From NCBI RefSeq assembly GCF_003726095.1, contig NZ_CP026031.1:1302001-1366000 (forward strand): a stretch of 64,000 bases of DNA. The letters run 5' to 3'. The position numbers and the translations under genes are program-made. Below, piece by piece: positions 18,363-26,016 of the stretch (its first letter is position 1; each line of letters starts with the position of its first letter). The notes below the pieces were generated by a model. That model was not told the origin of the DNA. It did no database searches and saw nothing but the letters and a program-made list of their open reading frames with translations. Source of the stretch: Niallia circulans (GTDB taxonomy: Bacteria; Bacillota; Bacilli; Bacillales; Cytobacillaceae).

Positions 18363-18414
18363 TCCCCATAGCTTAAGAGAATTAACCTTCCTGCTAAACT
18401 ATGGGTTTTGGTTT
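18363..18414 (+). terminator. Weak terminator after STAS gene
   Basis: CCCATAG (18365-18371) pairs with CTATGGG (18399-18405) and is followed by TTTTGGTTT. The rest of the 360-bp gap up to 18678 holds no recognisable gene. Confidence 0.55.
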
Positions 18415-18677
18415 ATCCGATTAAGAGAGTGCCTGCAATTACATTCATGCATCATTTAGAATTATTCTCCAAATGTCTTATCCCCACAGGCTATGGATTC
18501 TCTTAAACAGATTGAATCTGAGAGAATTTAACTTAAGAAGATTCTAAACTTCTTGTAGAATATGTTAAAGAAAAACACTAAACTCTCTTATCTAGATTTG
18601 GCAGGAGTAATTAATATTTTAAGAACATAATGGGATCTGCCGACTAAATGAGGATATCATACGAAGTAAGTTACAAT

Positions 18678-18723
18678 CTAGAAAGTCGAATTCCTATCAA
18701 CATTAAGGAATTCGACTTTCTAG
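18678..18723 (-). repeat. Perfect 18-bp inverted repeat overlapping the 3' end of the serine hydrolase gene
   Basis: CTAGAAAGTCGAATTCCT and AGGAATTCGACTTTCTAG are exact complements around a 10-nt loop. One arm is the last six codons of the minus-strand gene and the loop contains its stop. No T-run follows on either strand, so it would act as a factor-dependent or 3'-end stabilising hairpin rather than a classical terminator. Confidence 0.85.
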
Positions 18724-19842
18724 AGCAGATAATTCTTTTTGTATTAGTGCTCGGAATTCAGCGTCTTTTAAAAATTTCAGTTTAAAGCCATTCAAATTTC
18801 GAGATAGTTTTGTTTGTTCAAATGAAGTCAAATCATTTGCAAAAAAGGCCAACTCAGTCTGGTTACCGTCTTTATCTGTAGCATACATTGCCGTTGTAAT
18901 AATAAATGCAGTAGATCCACCCTTTTGCCCTGCATGAACAAGCCATTTTCGATTGTTTGGATTTTCCATTAACTGTTCCATTACTGGATCAAGATATTTA
19001 TAGGTGTTTTCATCAAAATATGTTTTGTTATTTAGTTTTTCCATAATATAGACATAATCCTCTGAAGTTGATCGCGGTAAACGATTAGACCATATTCTTT
19101 GAACATCCATGTCTAAAGTATTCACTATTTGTTTTTTTTCTTCAGCAGCTGGAGGGTGGTTCAGCCATTTATTGTGTATATCCATCGCTCTTTTACGATA
19201 TTCAGAAATATCCATACTTTTCATTACTTCGAGCATTTCTTGTTTAGTTATATTTTGCTCCTTCATTAGCTGGGTAGGGATAAACAACGCACTTACTATC
19301 GGATACAAAGGTTCATGATTTGAAATCCCTAGGCTTTCTAGAGAAGTATTAATATTTTCAAGCCCTAGCACATGAATTAAGTATTCGGTATTTGCATTTG
19401 AGCTGTAAGCAATCATTCCCTTAGCTACTTCACTTAAATGAACTTTATCTGTCTCTTTACCATCGTTTAGGTTAGCAATCCAAGCTTCATGTGCTCCACC
19501 ATCTGTTTTAGGAATATAAAAGCTGTTTAGTTCCTCTAAACTAACTTCCTGCAACGGATCAATTTTCCCCTCTGCTGCCTGTCGTGCATATTCCATGGCG
19601 ATAATAATTTTAACGGTGCTTGCTAAAGGTAACTGTTTATTTTGATTAACTTTTACCCACTTTTGTTTATTATAGTTGATCGAAAGCGCAACTCTTTCAC
19701 TTTTTGCATTTTCCTTAATAAATTGAAAAATATAATCAGGATCTTCCTTGTTAATTTCCTTCTTAAACATATAAATTCCCATTCCGATCATGAAACTTAG
19801 CAAAACGATAATACCTATTGTAATCCATAGTGTCATTTTCAA
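18703..19842 (-). CDS. Serine hydrolase, class A beta-lactamase-like fold, membrane-anchored
   Basis: The protein has about 379 residues with an N-terminal membrane anchor (TLWITIGIIVLLSFMIGMGI) and a large extracytoplasmic domain. The penicillin-interacting triad is readable: STVK (SxxK, about residue 74), SSN (SxN) in AYSSNANTEY, and KGG near the C-terminus in place of KTG. It is longer than true class A beta-lactamases and lacks an obvious Glu166 omega loop, so a D-Ala peptidase-like or unknown role is as likely as antibiotic hydrolysis. TTG 19842 is preferred because GAGGGAG is 6 nt upstream. Substrate unknown. Confidence 0.82.
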   Translation of the reverse strand: MKMTLWITIGIIVLLSFMIGMGIYMFKKEINKEDPDYIFQFIKENAKSERVALSINYNKQKWVKVNQNKQLPLASTVKIIIAMEYARQAAEGKIDPLQEVSLEELNSFYIPKTDGGAHEAWIANLNDGKETDKVHLSEVAKGMIAYSSNANTEYLIHVLGLENINTSLESLGISNHEPLYPIVSALFIPTQLMKEQNITKQEMLEVMKSMDISEYRKRAMDIHNKWLNHPPAAEEKKQIVNTLDMDVQRIWSNRLPRSTSEDYVYIMEKLNNKTYFDENTYKYLDPVMEQLMENPNNRKWLVHAGQKGGSTAFIITTAMYATDKDGNQTELAFFANDLTSFEQTKLSRNLNGFKLKFLKDAEFRALIQKELSALESRIP

Positions 19843-20324
19843 GACAATCTCCCTCATTTTCTATTTGTAATCTATCTACGAATAATAGGATAGATAAGTT
19901 TCAATTTTAAGGGTAATATTCCTCTCTCTTCTTCATAGTCTCTAATTTTCCTAGGTGGTATAAAACAATTGGTCCCGTTTCGCTTGTGGAGAATTATTTA
20001 CTTTTAGGTTTTAGCAATCTTCTTTATGTTTATGAATACTTTGGAGATTTCTTGCAATTGTAAAGCAATCATTAATCATTAATTTAGCTGATTCACCACA
20101 AGAAATAATGAAAACAGTTAATTTATACTACCATAGGAAATAAACTTGCTTTATACTTACTACTCAAATTAGAATATTTTGTTATATTTAGTTAGAAATA
20201 GTTAAAGAGCTATAGCTTAGAAGATAGTTCTGCTTTGAGTTTAGATATATTTTTTTGTACTACTGGTTAGTGAAGAAGCTTTTTCTTCTTACAGGTAAAT
20301 ATTAAAATAGGAAGGAAGATTTGA
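19843..20324. other. Intergenic region between divergent genes
   Basis: About 480 bp of AT-rich DNA between the divergent serine hydrolase and SDR genes. It must hold both promoters. I see no open reading frame, strong palindrome or riboswitch in it. Confidence 0.5.
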
Positions 20325-21218
20325 ATGTCAATAATTGATATAAAGATATTGATTACAGGAGTAACAGGGACTTTAGGTGGTGAGGTTGCAAAAAGATATT
20401 TAAAGGAAGGTGCAATGGTCAAAGGGTTAGTAAGAGACGAAAAGAGTTATAAAGAAATGAAAGAAATCGGCATAGAACCAATTATAGGAGAACTTACTAA
20501 TCGAGGTTCATTAGTAGAAGCAGCTAAAGATATTGATATTATTATTCATTGTGCGGCTTATTTAGGCGAGGATTTAGAGAAAGCGATGAATTCAAATGTA
20601 ATTGGTGTGGAAAATTTAGCGAGCGTAGCAATAGAATTAGGTATAAAGAGATTTGTACATATATCAACTTTATCCGTTTATGGCGAGCCAACAGAGGGAT
20701 ATTTTGATGAAAATTTACCAATTACAGAAAGTCATCCGGAAGTATATATTAAGACTAAAGCTCATTCTGAAAGAATTCTTAATAAGTATAAAAATAATGG
20801 ACTCGGCTTAATCATTTTAAGACCTGGAGCGATTTGTGCAGAGAAAAACTCCTATTGGGGTGATAGACAAGTTGAACGGATGATAAATACCGACATTGTT
20901 AACTGGGTAAATCCAGATGACCTTATACCATGGGTACATAGAGATAATTTGATTGAAATGATTTTTGTCGCTATATTAAAGGGTATTAGTGGTGAAATTT
21001 ATAATGCAATTGATGGAAACTATCCTGATAAAGAATATAGATTAGAATTAATAAATGCTATAGGTAAAAAATATATACTACCAGAGCGCAGATTAGAACG
21101 TCCAATTTATTCTAATAAAAAAATCAAAGGATTAGGATATATGCCAGTTAAAACATTGGAAGAAACTATTTCTAACCTTAAGAAACTTGCGTTGGAGCAC
21201 AATACATATATTAACTAA
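20325..21218 (+). CDS. NAD(P)-dependent epimerase/dehydratase, extended SDR
   Basis: This 297-residue Rossmann-fold protein has the nucleotide-binding motif TGVTGTLGG at residues 12-20, the active-site region STLSVYGEP and the YxxxK pair in YIKTK. The C-terminal part RPGAICAEKNSYWG is typical of atypical extended SDRs acting on nucleotide sugars or steroid-like substrates. GGAAGGAAG precedes the ATG. It is monocistronic; substrate unknown. Confidence 0.88.
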   Translation: MSIIDIKILITGVTGTLGGEVAKRYLKEGAMVKGLVRDEKSYKEMKEIGIEPIIGELTNRGSLVEAAKDIDIIIHCAAYLGEDLEKAMNSNVIGVENLASVAIELGIKRFVHISTLSVYGEPTEGYFDENLPITESHPEVYIKTKAHSERILNKYKNNGLGLIILRPGAICAEKNSYWGDRQVERMINTDIVNWVNPDDLIPWVHRDNLIEMIFVAILKGISGEIYNAIDGNYPDKEYRLELINAIGKKYILPERRLERPIYSNKKIKGLGYMPVKTLEETISNLKKLALEHNTYIN

Positions 21219-21325
21219 TAAATAACGGGAACTTTTTAAAAAACAATCTTAGTAGTACTAAGCATATATATTTATCCTATTTCACCATATTTACATCTAA
21301 AATAGGCAAGGGCGGCGTGTAAACC

Positions 21326-21418
21326 ATGAAGTTATCTTTATTAGAAAGAATCACTCTTATTATCCTAGCTATTTGTACAGTAATTTTTATTTATGGTTTT
21401 ATAGTAAATCAAACATAA
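21326..21418 (+). CDS. Tiny membrane peptide ORF, 30 codons
   Basis: The peptide starts MKLSLLERITL and continues as one hydrophobic helix ending GFIVNQT. AAGGGCGG lies about 10 nt upstream of the ATG. It overlaps the next ORF by one base (TAATG), suggesting translational coupling. No family recognised. It may be a real small membrane protein or the first half of a broken two-helix protein. Confidence 0.45.
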   Translation: MKLSLLERITLIILAICTVIFIYGFIVNQT

Positions 21419-21501
21419 TGTCACTGGCATTTCTATTGATTCCTATTATATATATTACAAGGCTCGTTTTAACAAAAAATAGAAAAACTAACACAATTTA
21501 A
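21418..21501 (+). CDS. Second tiny membrane peptide ORF, 27 codons
   Basis: It begins at the TAATG junction with the preceding ORF and encodes a hydrophobic segment (SLAFLLIPIIYI) with a basic tail (LTKNRKTNTI). It has no ribosome binding site of its own, so translation would depend on coupling. Its 3' end lies inside a terminator stem, fitting a complete short transcript. Function unknown. Confidence 0.4.
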   Translation: MSLAFLLIPIIYITRLVLTKNRKTNTI

Positions 21502-21522
21502 TCTATCTGTTAGTTTTTCTAT
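21481..21522 (+). terminator. Terminator of the tiny-ORF transcript
   Basis: AGAAAAACTAAC and GTTAGTTTTTCT form a perfect 12-bp stem around a 16-nt loop. Confidence 0.7.
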
Positions 21523-21733
21523 AATTTAAAAAACAAAAAACTATCGGGTGCTTTCTTAAATTAAAGAAAAGCATTTCTGTTATCATGCGCAGTCGTGTTG
21601 AAGAAGGCAAATCATTGTTGATAATCTGTTATTTATAGAGGTAGACCTAAAGAAGTGGCTATTTGCCTATTAAGTAGAGAGAAAGCCCAATACTTAGTGT
21701 GATTTATTTTAAACAGAAAATGGAGTTGGAAGT

Positions 21734-22459
21734 ATGAAGAAAATTTCAATAACCCTATTCATCGTTTTTTTACTAGGCATAACAGCTTGTAGCAAATCAT
21801 CTATTGATGATTCAAACAATAATAAGTCTGAACCAAATAATACATCAAGTAATACGGATACATTTAATGATTCAGAAACTGATGAAAATAGTATTAACAA
21901 TCCGGAGAAAGAAGATCATATTGAACCAAATAATAATTCAGACAAAGAATTTTCGACAAATTCAATTAGTGAAGTAAAGGAAAATGAAATTAAGCCAGAA
22001 ACAAGCACACCAGATAAAATGAACAAAAAAAGGGAAGAGGTTTTAGATAATATTCAAAAAGAACTTACTGCCTTACCCGACAAAATAGAGGGAAGTAGAC
22101 AAGAGTTTTTAGAGAGACTAGATAGCATCCAGAGAGAACTGGATTCCTTACCAGATAAAAAATATTCAGATACAGGTACAACTAATGCCATGAAAAACTA
22201 TTATGGAATTTCTGATGAGAAGTATGACATTGCTTTAAATAGGATATATGATTTACTAAAGAAAGAGTTATCTCCTAAGACATTGGAGAGTTTACAAATG
22301 GAAGAAATCAAATGGATAGAACAGAAAGAAGCTGAGGCAGATAAAGAGAGACAAAAATATGCTGGAAAAACCAATGAGTGGGTTGCTTATTATATATCAT
22401 CTTACGAATTAACCAAAGAACGATGTTATGAATTAGTTAACAAGTTTATAACGGATTAA
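21734..22459 (+). CDS. Lipoprotein with C-terminal LprI/DUF1311-like domain
   Basis: This 241-residue secreted lipoprotein has signal peptide MKKISITLFIVFLLGITAC with lipobox GITAC. Residues about 20-100 form an Asn/Glu/Ser-rich linker. Two similar segments, IQKELTALPDKIEGS and IQRELDSLPDKKYSD, follow, and then a helical domain (about 150-240) with LNRIYDLLKKEL and WIEQKEAEADKE that matches the lysozyme-inhibitor LprI/DUF1311 pattern. Inhibition of lysozyme is inferred from the family name only. GGAGTTGGAAG precedes the ATG. No operon partner. Confidence 0.82.
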   Translation: MKKISITLFIVFLLGITACSKSSIDDSNNNKSEPNNTSSNTDTFNDSETDENSINNPEKEDHIEPNNNSDKEFSTNSISEVKENEIKPETSTPDKMNKKREEVLDNIQKELTALPDKIEGSRQEFLERLDSIQRELDSLPDKKYSDTGTTNAMKNYYGISDEKYDIALNRIYDLLKKELSPKTLESLQMEEIKWIEQKEAEADKERQKYAGKTNEWVAYYISSYELTKERCYELVNKFITD

Positions 22460-22707
22460 TAAAAAGAGTTGCAGCATATTATCTTTTTCAATCATGTTAG
22501 GATTCTTAAATATTCAATAATTGCAGAAAAAGAGAAGTCTGGGGAGCTCGAGTAATATGCTATTTTTGCACTATTACTAACAGGCTCATTCCTGTAATAA
22601 GTGAAGAGAAGATTTCATATGCACAAATATGACAGGTAAGCTCAATTAGAATTCAAGTGTAGCATAATAGCCTTAAGAATATTTATGCTACACTTGAATA
22701 AAAGAAA
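22460..22707. other. Intergenic region with two hairpins
   Basis: An AGTAATA/TATTACT hairpin lies near 22553-22580. A larger perfect inverted repeat at 22651-22699 is listed separately. No gene seen. Confidence 0.45.
22651..22699. repeat. Perfect 17-bp inverted repeat just upstream of an acetyltransferase gene
   Basis: ATTCAAGTGTAGCATAA and TTATGCTACACTTGAAT are exact complements around a 15-nt centre. The downstream arm ends 20 bp before the likely start codon. There is no T-run, so a regulatory hairpin or operator is more likely than a terminator. Confidence 0.85.
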
Positions 22708-22719
22708 ATGAAAGGACTG

Positions 22720-23166
22720 ATGCAATTAATGGATATTAGAAAACCTAATGATCTTGAATTAAAAATGGTATTATCTCTTTCGCCACAAGCTATTTTTGAT
22801 GGTACTTTAGGACAAGTTGAAACTACGAAGGAAAAAATTGACCAGCTTGTTAAACCACTTTTGGAAAAAGGAAGCTACTATTTAATAGCCACAAAAAACA
22901 ACAAAATAATGGGCTGGATTTTTATAGGGACAAGCAAAGACCAATTTACTGATAGGATGAATGGATTTATTTACGAGCTATTTGTTATAGAAGAATTCAG
23001 AGGGAAAGGAATCTCCAAACTGTTAATGAGAGCAGGTATTGACCATCTAAAACAAGATGGATATTCAGAAATCCGTCTAAGTGCATTTTCAGGGAATCAC
23101 GCAATTAAACTGTATGAGAAATTGGGATTTAACATCAGGACAATTACTATGAGTTTACAGTTATAA
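22720..23166 (+). CDS. GNAT family N-acetyltransferase
   Basis: This acetyltransferase of about 148 residues has a clear acetyl-CoA loop (VIEEFRGKGISKLLM) and the terminal signature NHAIKLYEKLGF. Three in-frame ATGs (22708, 22720, 22729) are possible. AAAGGA at 22711-22716 fits 22720 or 22729 imperfectly, so the exact start is open. The gene follows a perfect 17-bp inverted repeat, which could control it. Substrate unknown. Confidence 0.87.
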   Translation: MQLMDIRKPNDLELKMVLSLSPQAIFDGTLGQVETTKEKIDQLVKPLLEKGSYYLIATKNNKIMGWIFIGTSKDQFTDRMNGFIYELFVIEEFRGKGISKLLMRAGIDHLKQDGYSEIRLSAFSGNHAIKLYEKLGFNIRTITMSLQL

Positions 23167-23198
23167 GAGACTAACTTATTTTATTAATGAGTGTTAAT

Positions 23199-23226
23199 CA
23201 AAAAGGTAGCCAAGCTACCTTTTTGC
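23199..23226 (+). terminator. Terminator after acetyltransferase
   Basis: CAAAAAGGTAGC and GCTACCTTTTTG form a perfect stem with a 3-nt loop and a built-in T-run. Confidence 0.9.
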
Positions 23227-23574
23227 TCAGATATTAACGCGAAAGATTAGGTTAACATAATTTGCATTCTTTGTGTGGCTGAGACAATAGAAGAAACCCC
23301 TGGTTTAAACAACACTTAAACATACATTTTCCATTTCCTTTCGTAAAACAACCTCCGAAAATATACTTTCTACATTATAAACATTGGTATTTTCACCTAA
23401 AATAACTTCATATATTCAATTTATTAATACTCTAGTAAAAGGCACTGTTGTTTGCTTGTTATTAAACAATAAACAGCAGCTTGTAAATGATCAATTCTTT
23501 TTCATAATCCTGAGTATGTTTATTGTTTAAGACTATGCAAAATAAATCTACAGCTGCTGACCAGACAGCTTTAT
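23227..23574. other. Intergenic region, no gene seen
   Basis: Roughly 350 bp without a convincing ORF. A loose inverted pair (CAGCAGCTTGTA near 23475 and TACAGCTGCTG near 23551) spans about 85 bp and might help terminate the HxlR gene. Confidence 0.4.
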
Positions 23575-23949
23575 TTAGTTATTGTTCCCTTTCATCGTGA
23601 CTTCCTTCCTTTTATCCAATTGTTCTTCCCCCCAATAGCAAATTGCATCTAATACAGGAATCAGTGACAAACCCTTATCTGATAAAGAATATTCTACTTT
23701 TGGAGGCACTTGAGGATATTCCTTCCGATTAATTAGTTGATCACTCTCTAGTTCCTTTAATGTATTGGTTAGTGTTTTAAAAGAAATATTGCCAAGCCTC
23801 CGTTTCAACTGGTTATAGCGAATAGGGTTATTGTTTAAATATAAAGCATATAAAACTGTCATTTTGTATTTTCCACCAATTAATGACAAAGTATATCCAA
23901 AACCAGTATCCTTCAAATTCCCTTCAAATAGATAAGATTCTCTTTCCAT
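23575..23949 (-). CDS. HxlR family winged-helix regulator
   Basis: This 124-residue DNA-binding protein has the HxlR pattern: LSLIGGKYKMTVLYAL, then IRYNQLKRRLGNISFKTLT as the recognition region, and a wing ending in VEYSLSDKG. HxlR proteins often sense electrophiles or aldehydes and control a divergent oxidoreductase. That fits the quinone-reductase-like gene transcribed away from it across about 120 bp. The usual conserved N-terminal Cys is not present in this protein; a Cys appears only near the end (AICYWGEE). Confidence 0.92.
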   Translation of the reverse strand: MERESYLFEGNLKDTGFGYTLSLIGGKYKMTVLYALYLNNNPIRYNQLKRRLGNISFKTLTNTLKELESDQLINRKEYPQVPPKVEYSLSDKGLSLIPVLDAICYWGEEQLDKRKEVTMKGNNN

Positions 23950-24071
23950 TATGCACTCTCCTTTAGGTTAGTATCGCACTTTAATTACCGTACTTGTAAA
24001 AATATATAGCATACAATAAGATGAATGTACATCAAAATATAATGCAAAAAAGGGAGAAGGGTGAACTAGTA

Positions 24072-24653
24072 ATGAAAACAATTGTCTATGCACATCCATG
24101 GGAAGGAAGCTATAATCATGCAATCTTAACTTCTATCATGAAAGACTTAGAAGCTAAGAAAGAAACATTTCAAGTGATCGATCTTTATAAAGACGGGTTT
24201 AATCCCGTATTTACAGCAGCAGAATTGGCGCAATTTAATAGAGGAGAAACACCTTACGAATTAGTTAAGGACTATCAAAAAAAATTGAGTCAGGCAACTG
24301 AGTTGATTTTTATATTTCCTGTCTGGTGGTGGGACTTACCTGCTATTCTAAAAGGGTTTATTGATAAAGTGATGTTGAGCGGATTCGCTTTTCTAGAGGA
24401 TAAAACAACAGGTGCTTTGAAAGGGTTATTGACAAATATAGAAAAAACAACTGTGATTTCAACTTCTACAACGGATAAAGATTATATTGAATCTGAAGGA
24501 GGCAATGCTATTCAAGGAGTTTTCATTAACCGAACTTTAGCTGACCTGGGAGTTAAAAACGAATACACTAAATGGATTCATTTTTCTAGAGTTAACTTAA
24601 CAACAGATGAGAAGAGGAAGCAATTTTTAAGAGAAATAACCCAAGAAATTTAA
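24072..24653 (+). CDS. NAD(P)H dehydrogenase (quinone) / flavodoxin-fold oxidoreductase
   Basis: This 193-residue flavodoxin-fold protein has the starting motif KTIVYAHPWEGSYNHAIL and the FMN/FAD-binding segment IFPVWWWDLPAILKGFIDK. These are typical of DT-diaphorase/MdaB/KefG-type enzymes that reduce quinones with two electrons. ATG 24072 is preferred (AAGGGTG 9 nt upstream) over the longer frame from 24021. Divergent from the HxlR regulator, which probably represses it. Confidence 0.9.
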   Translation: MKTIVYAHPWEGSYNHAILTSIMKDLEAKKETFQVIDLYKDGFNPVFTAAELAQFNRGETPYELVKDYQKKLSQATELIFIFPVWWWDLPAILKGFIDKVMLSGFAFLEDKTTGALKGLLTNIEKTTVISTSTTDKDYIESEGGNAIQGVFINRTLADLGVKNEYTKWIHFSRVNLTTDEKRKQFLREITQEI

Positions 24654-24722
24654 AGTAGAATGGACGGAAAAGACAACGTTTCTGAAAAAATGTACTTAAA
24701 GAAATGGGTGCGTACGTATTAT

Positions 24723-24753
24723 AAGGTTAACCAGTTTTAATGGTTGACCTTTT
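24723..24753 (+). terminator. Terminator after quinone reductase
   Basis: AAGGTTAACCA and TGGTTGACCTT pair over 11 positions (one G-U) around a 7-nt loop, followed by TTTT. Confidence 0.8.
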
Positions 24754-25005
24754 ATTAACAAAATCTTTTATATCAGTAGCCATAGCAGGACGTACGGGGG
24801 CATGAGCCATTGAACCCTCAACTAAACTGTCAGCCCCCCTGCTTGCAGAAAGTGTTTGAGACTGGTTGGGACGTAAATCTTGTATAACTGCGAATATATG
24901 ATACTTCAAGAAAGAATAGGGGTTACAGGTGAGTAATTTATAAGAGGAAGAGAAACAACGAACCCAGTAGTTAGTCTGGATGTTGAATACGAGCAAGTTT
25001 CTCAT
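24727..25005 (-). other. Unexplained open frame in a higher-GC intergenic patch
   Basis: A 92-codon minus-strand frame covers most of the 460-bp gap between the quinone reductase and glycosylase genes. It has no Shine-Dalgarno, overlaps a terminator at its 3' end, and its composition changes midway (LSASRGADSLVEG is encoded by GC-richer DNA). No family is recognised. It could be a gene remnant or scar of an inserted element. Confidence 0.2.
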
Positions 25006-25113
25006 CTAAATAAAGGATTTACAAACTTTACATATTGATCATAAAGTGTCATAAATAGTTTTTCATGGTTTTGGCAAAAATAAGGGAGGAAATAAAAAGG
25101 AGAGAATGAATAA

Positions 25114-25923
25114 ATGCCGGAATTGCCAGAAATGGAAAACTATAAAATCTTATTAAATAAATTGATTACCACTCAACCCATTACCTCGATAGCCGTTAAC
25201 CGAGAAAAGTCCATTAATATTACGAAACAATCATTTGAGAATCAATTAGTGAATACTACTATTCTTCGCGTGGAAAGGCGTGCGAAACATCTACTCTTTT
25301 ACTTAAACAATCAAAAGGTTCTTCTATTGCATTTAATGTTAGGTGGATGGATGTTTTTTGGAACCGAAAAAGAAAAACCAAATAGAACCATTCAAATCCA
25401 ACTAACATTTGGAGAAAATCACTTGTATTTTATTGGACTCCGATTAGGTTATCTACATTTACTAACTCTTGAAGAATGTAAAGAAAGGCTGAACGACTTA
25501 GGTCCAGATCCTATTGAACCTCATTTTACTGAAAACAGCTTTCAAAACATCATTAACTCTAGGAAGGGGACAATAAAGCTTAAATTAGTCGATCAACATT
25601 TTATCTCAGGTATTGGCAATTGTTACTCCGATGAAATCTGCTTTGATGCGCAAATCTTACCGACTCGGAAACTAGAGGATTTAAAAGAAATGGAGCTAAA
25701 TAAGCTCTATAATTCCATACTGAAAATATTAAGAGCGGCAACTCATATGGGTGGTTATATGGAGCATCCCCTTTATATAGGGGATAAAAAAACCGGAGGA
25801 TATGATAAGCTTTGCAAAGTATATGACAGAGAAGGAGAAATATGTCCAAGGTGTCAGCACAAAATAGTATTTATAAAAGTATCTTCTAAAAAGTGTTTTT
25901 ATTGTCCAGGTTGTCAGTTTTAA
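25114..25923 (+). CDS. Fpg/Nei family DNA glycosylase
   Basis: This 269-residue base-excision repair enzyme shows the catalytic N-terminal proline and glutamate in MPELPEME. The beta-elimination lysine is in RRAKHLLF, the helix-two-turn-helix in DQHFISGIGNCYSDEICFD, and a C-terminal zinc finger has CPRC and CFYCPGC. It should excise oxidised bases and cleave the AP site. Bacillus also has a canonical mutM beside polA, so this isolated copy is probably a paralogue. GGAGAGAATG precedes the start. Confidence 0.93.
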   Translation: MPELPEMENYKILLNKLITTQPITSIAVNREKSINITKQSFENQLVNTTILRVERRAKHLLFYLNNQKVLLLHLMLGGWMFFGTEKEKPNRTIQIQLTFGENHLYFIGLRLGYLHLLTLEECKERLNDLGPDPIEPHFTENSFQNIINSRKGTIKLKLVDQHFISGIGNCYSDEICFDAQILPTRKLEDLKEMELNKLYNSILKILRAATHMGGYMEHPLYIGDKKTGGYDKLCKVYDREGEICPRCQHKIVFIKVSSKKCFYCPGCQF

Positions 25924-26016
25924 TTATTCATGCGGATAATTCTGCAATTCCTGGACATAATATACTTTTAACAACTCAACGCACTTTTATCAAGGAGAAG
26001 TATAAGGAGTGAGAAG

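Noticed and set aside
24660..24740. 26-codon ORF after the quinone reductase
   Set aside because: No ribosome site, and its 3' half is the terminator hairpin.
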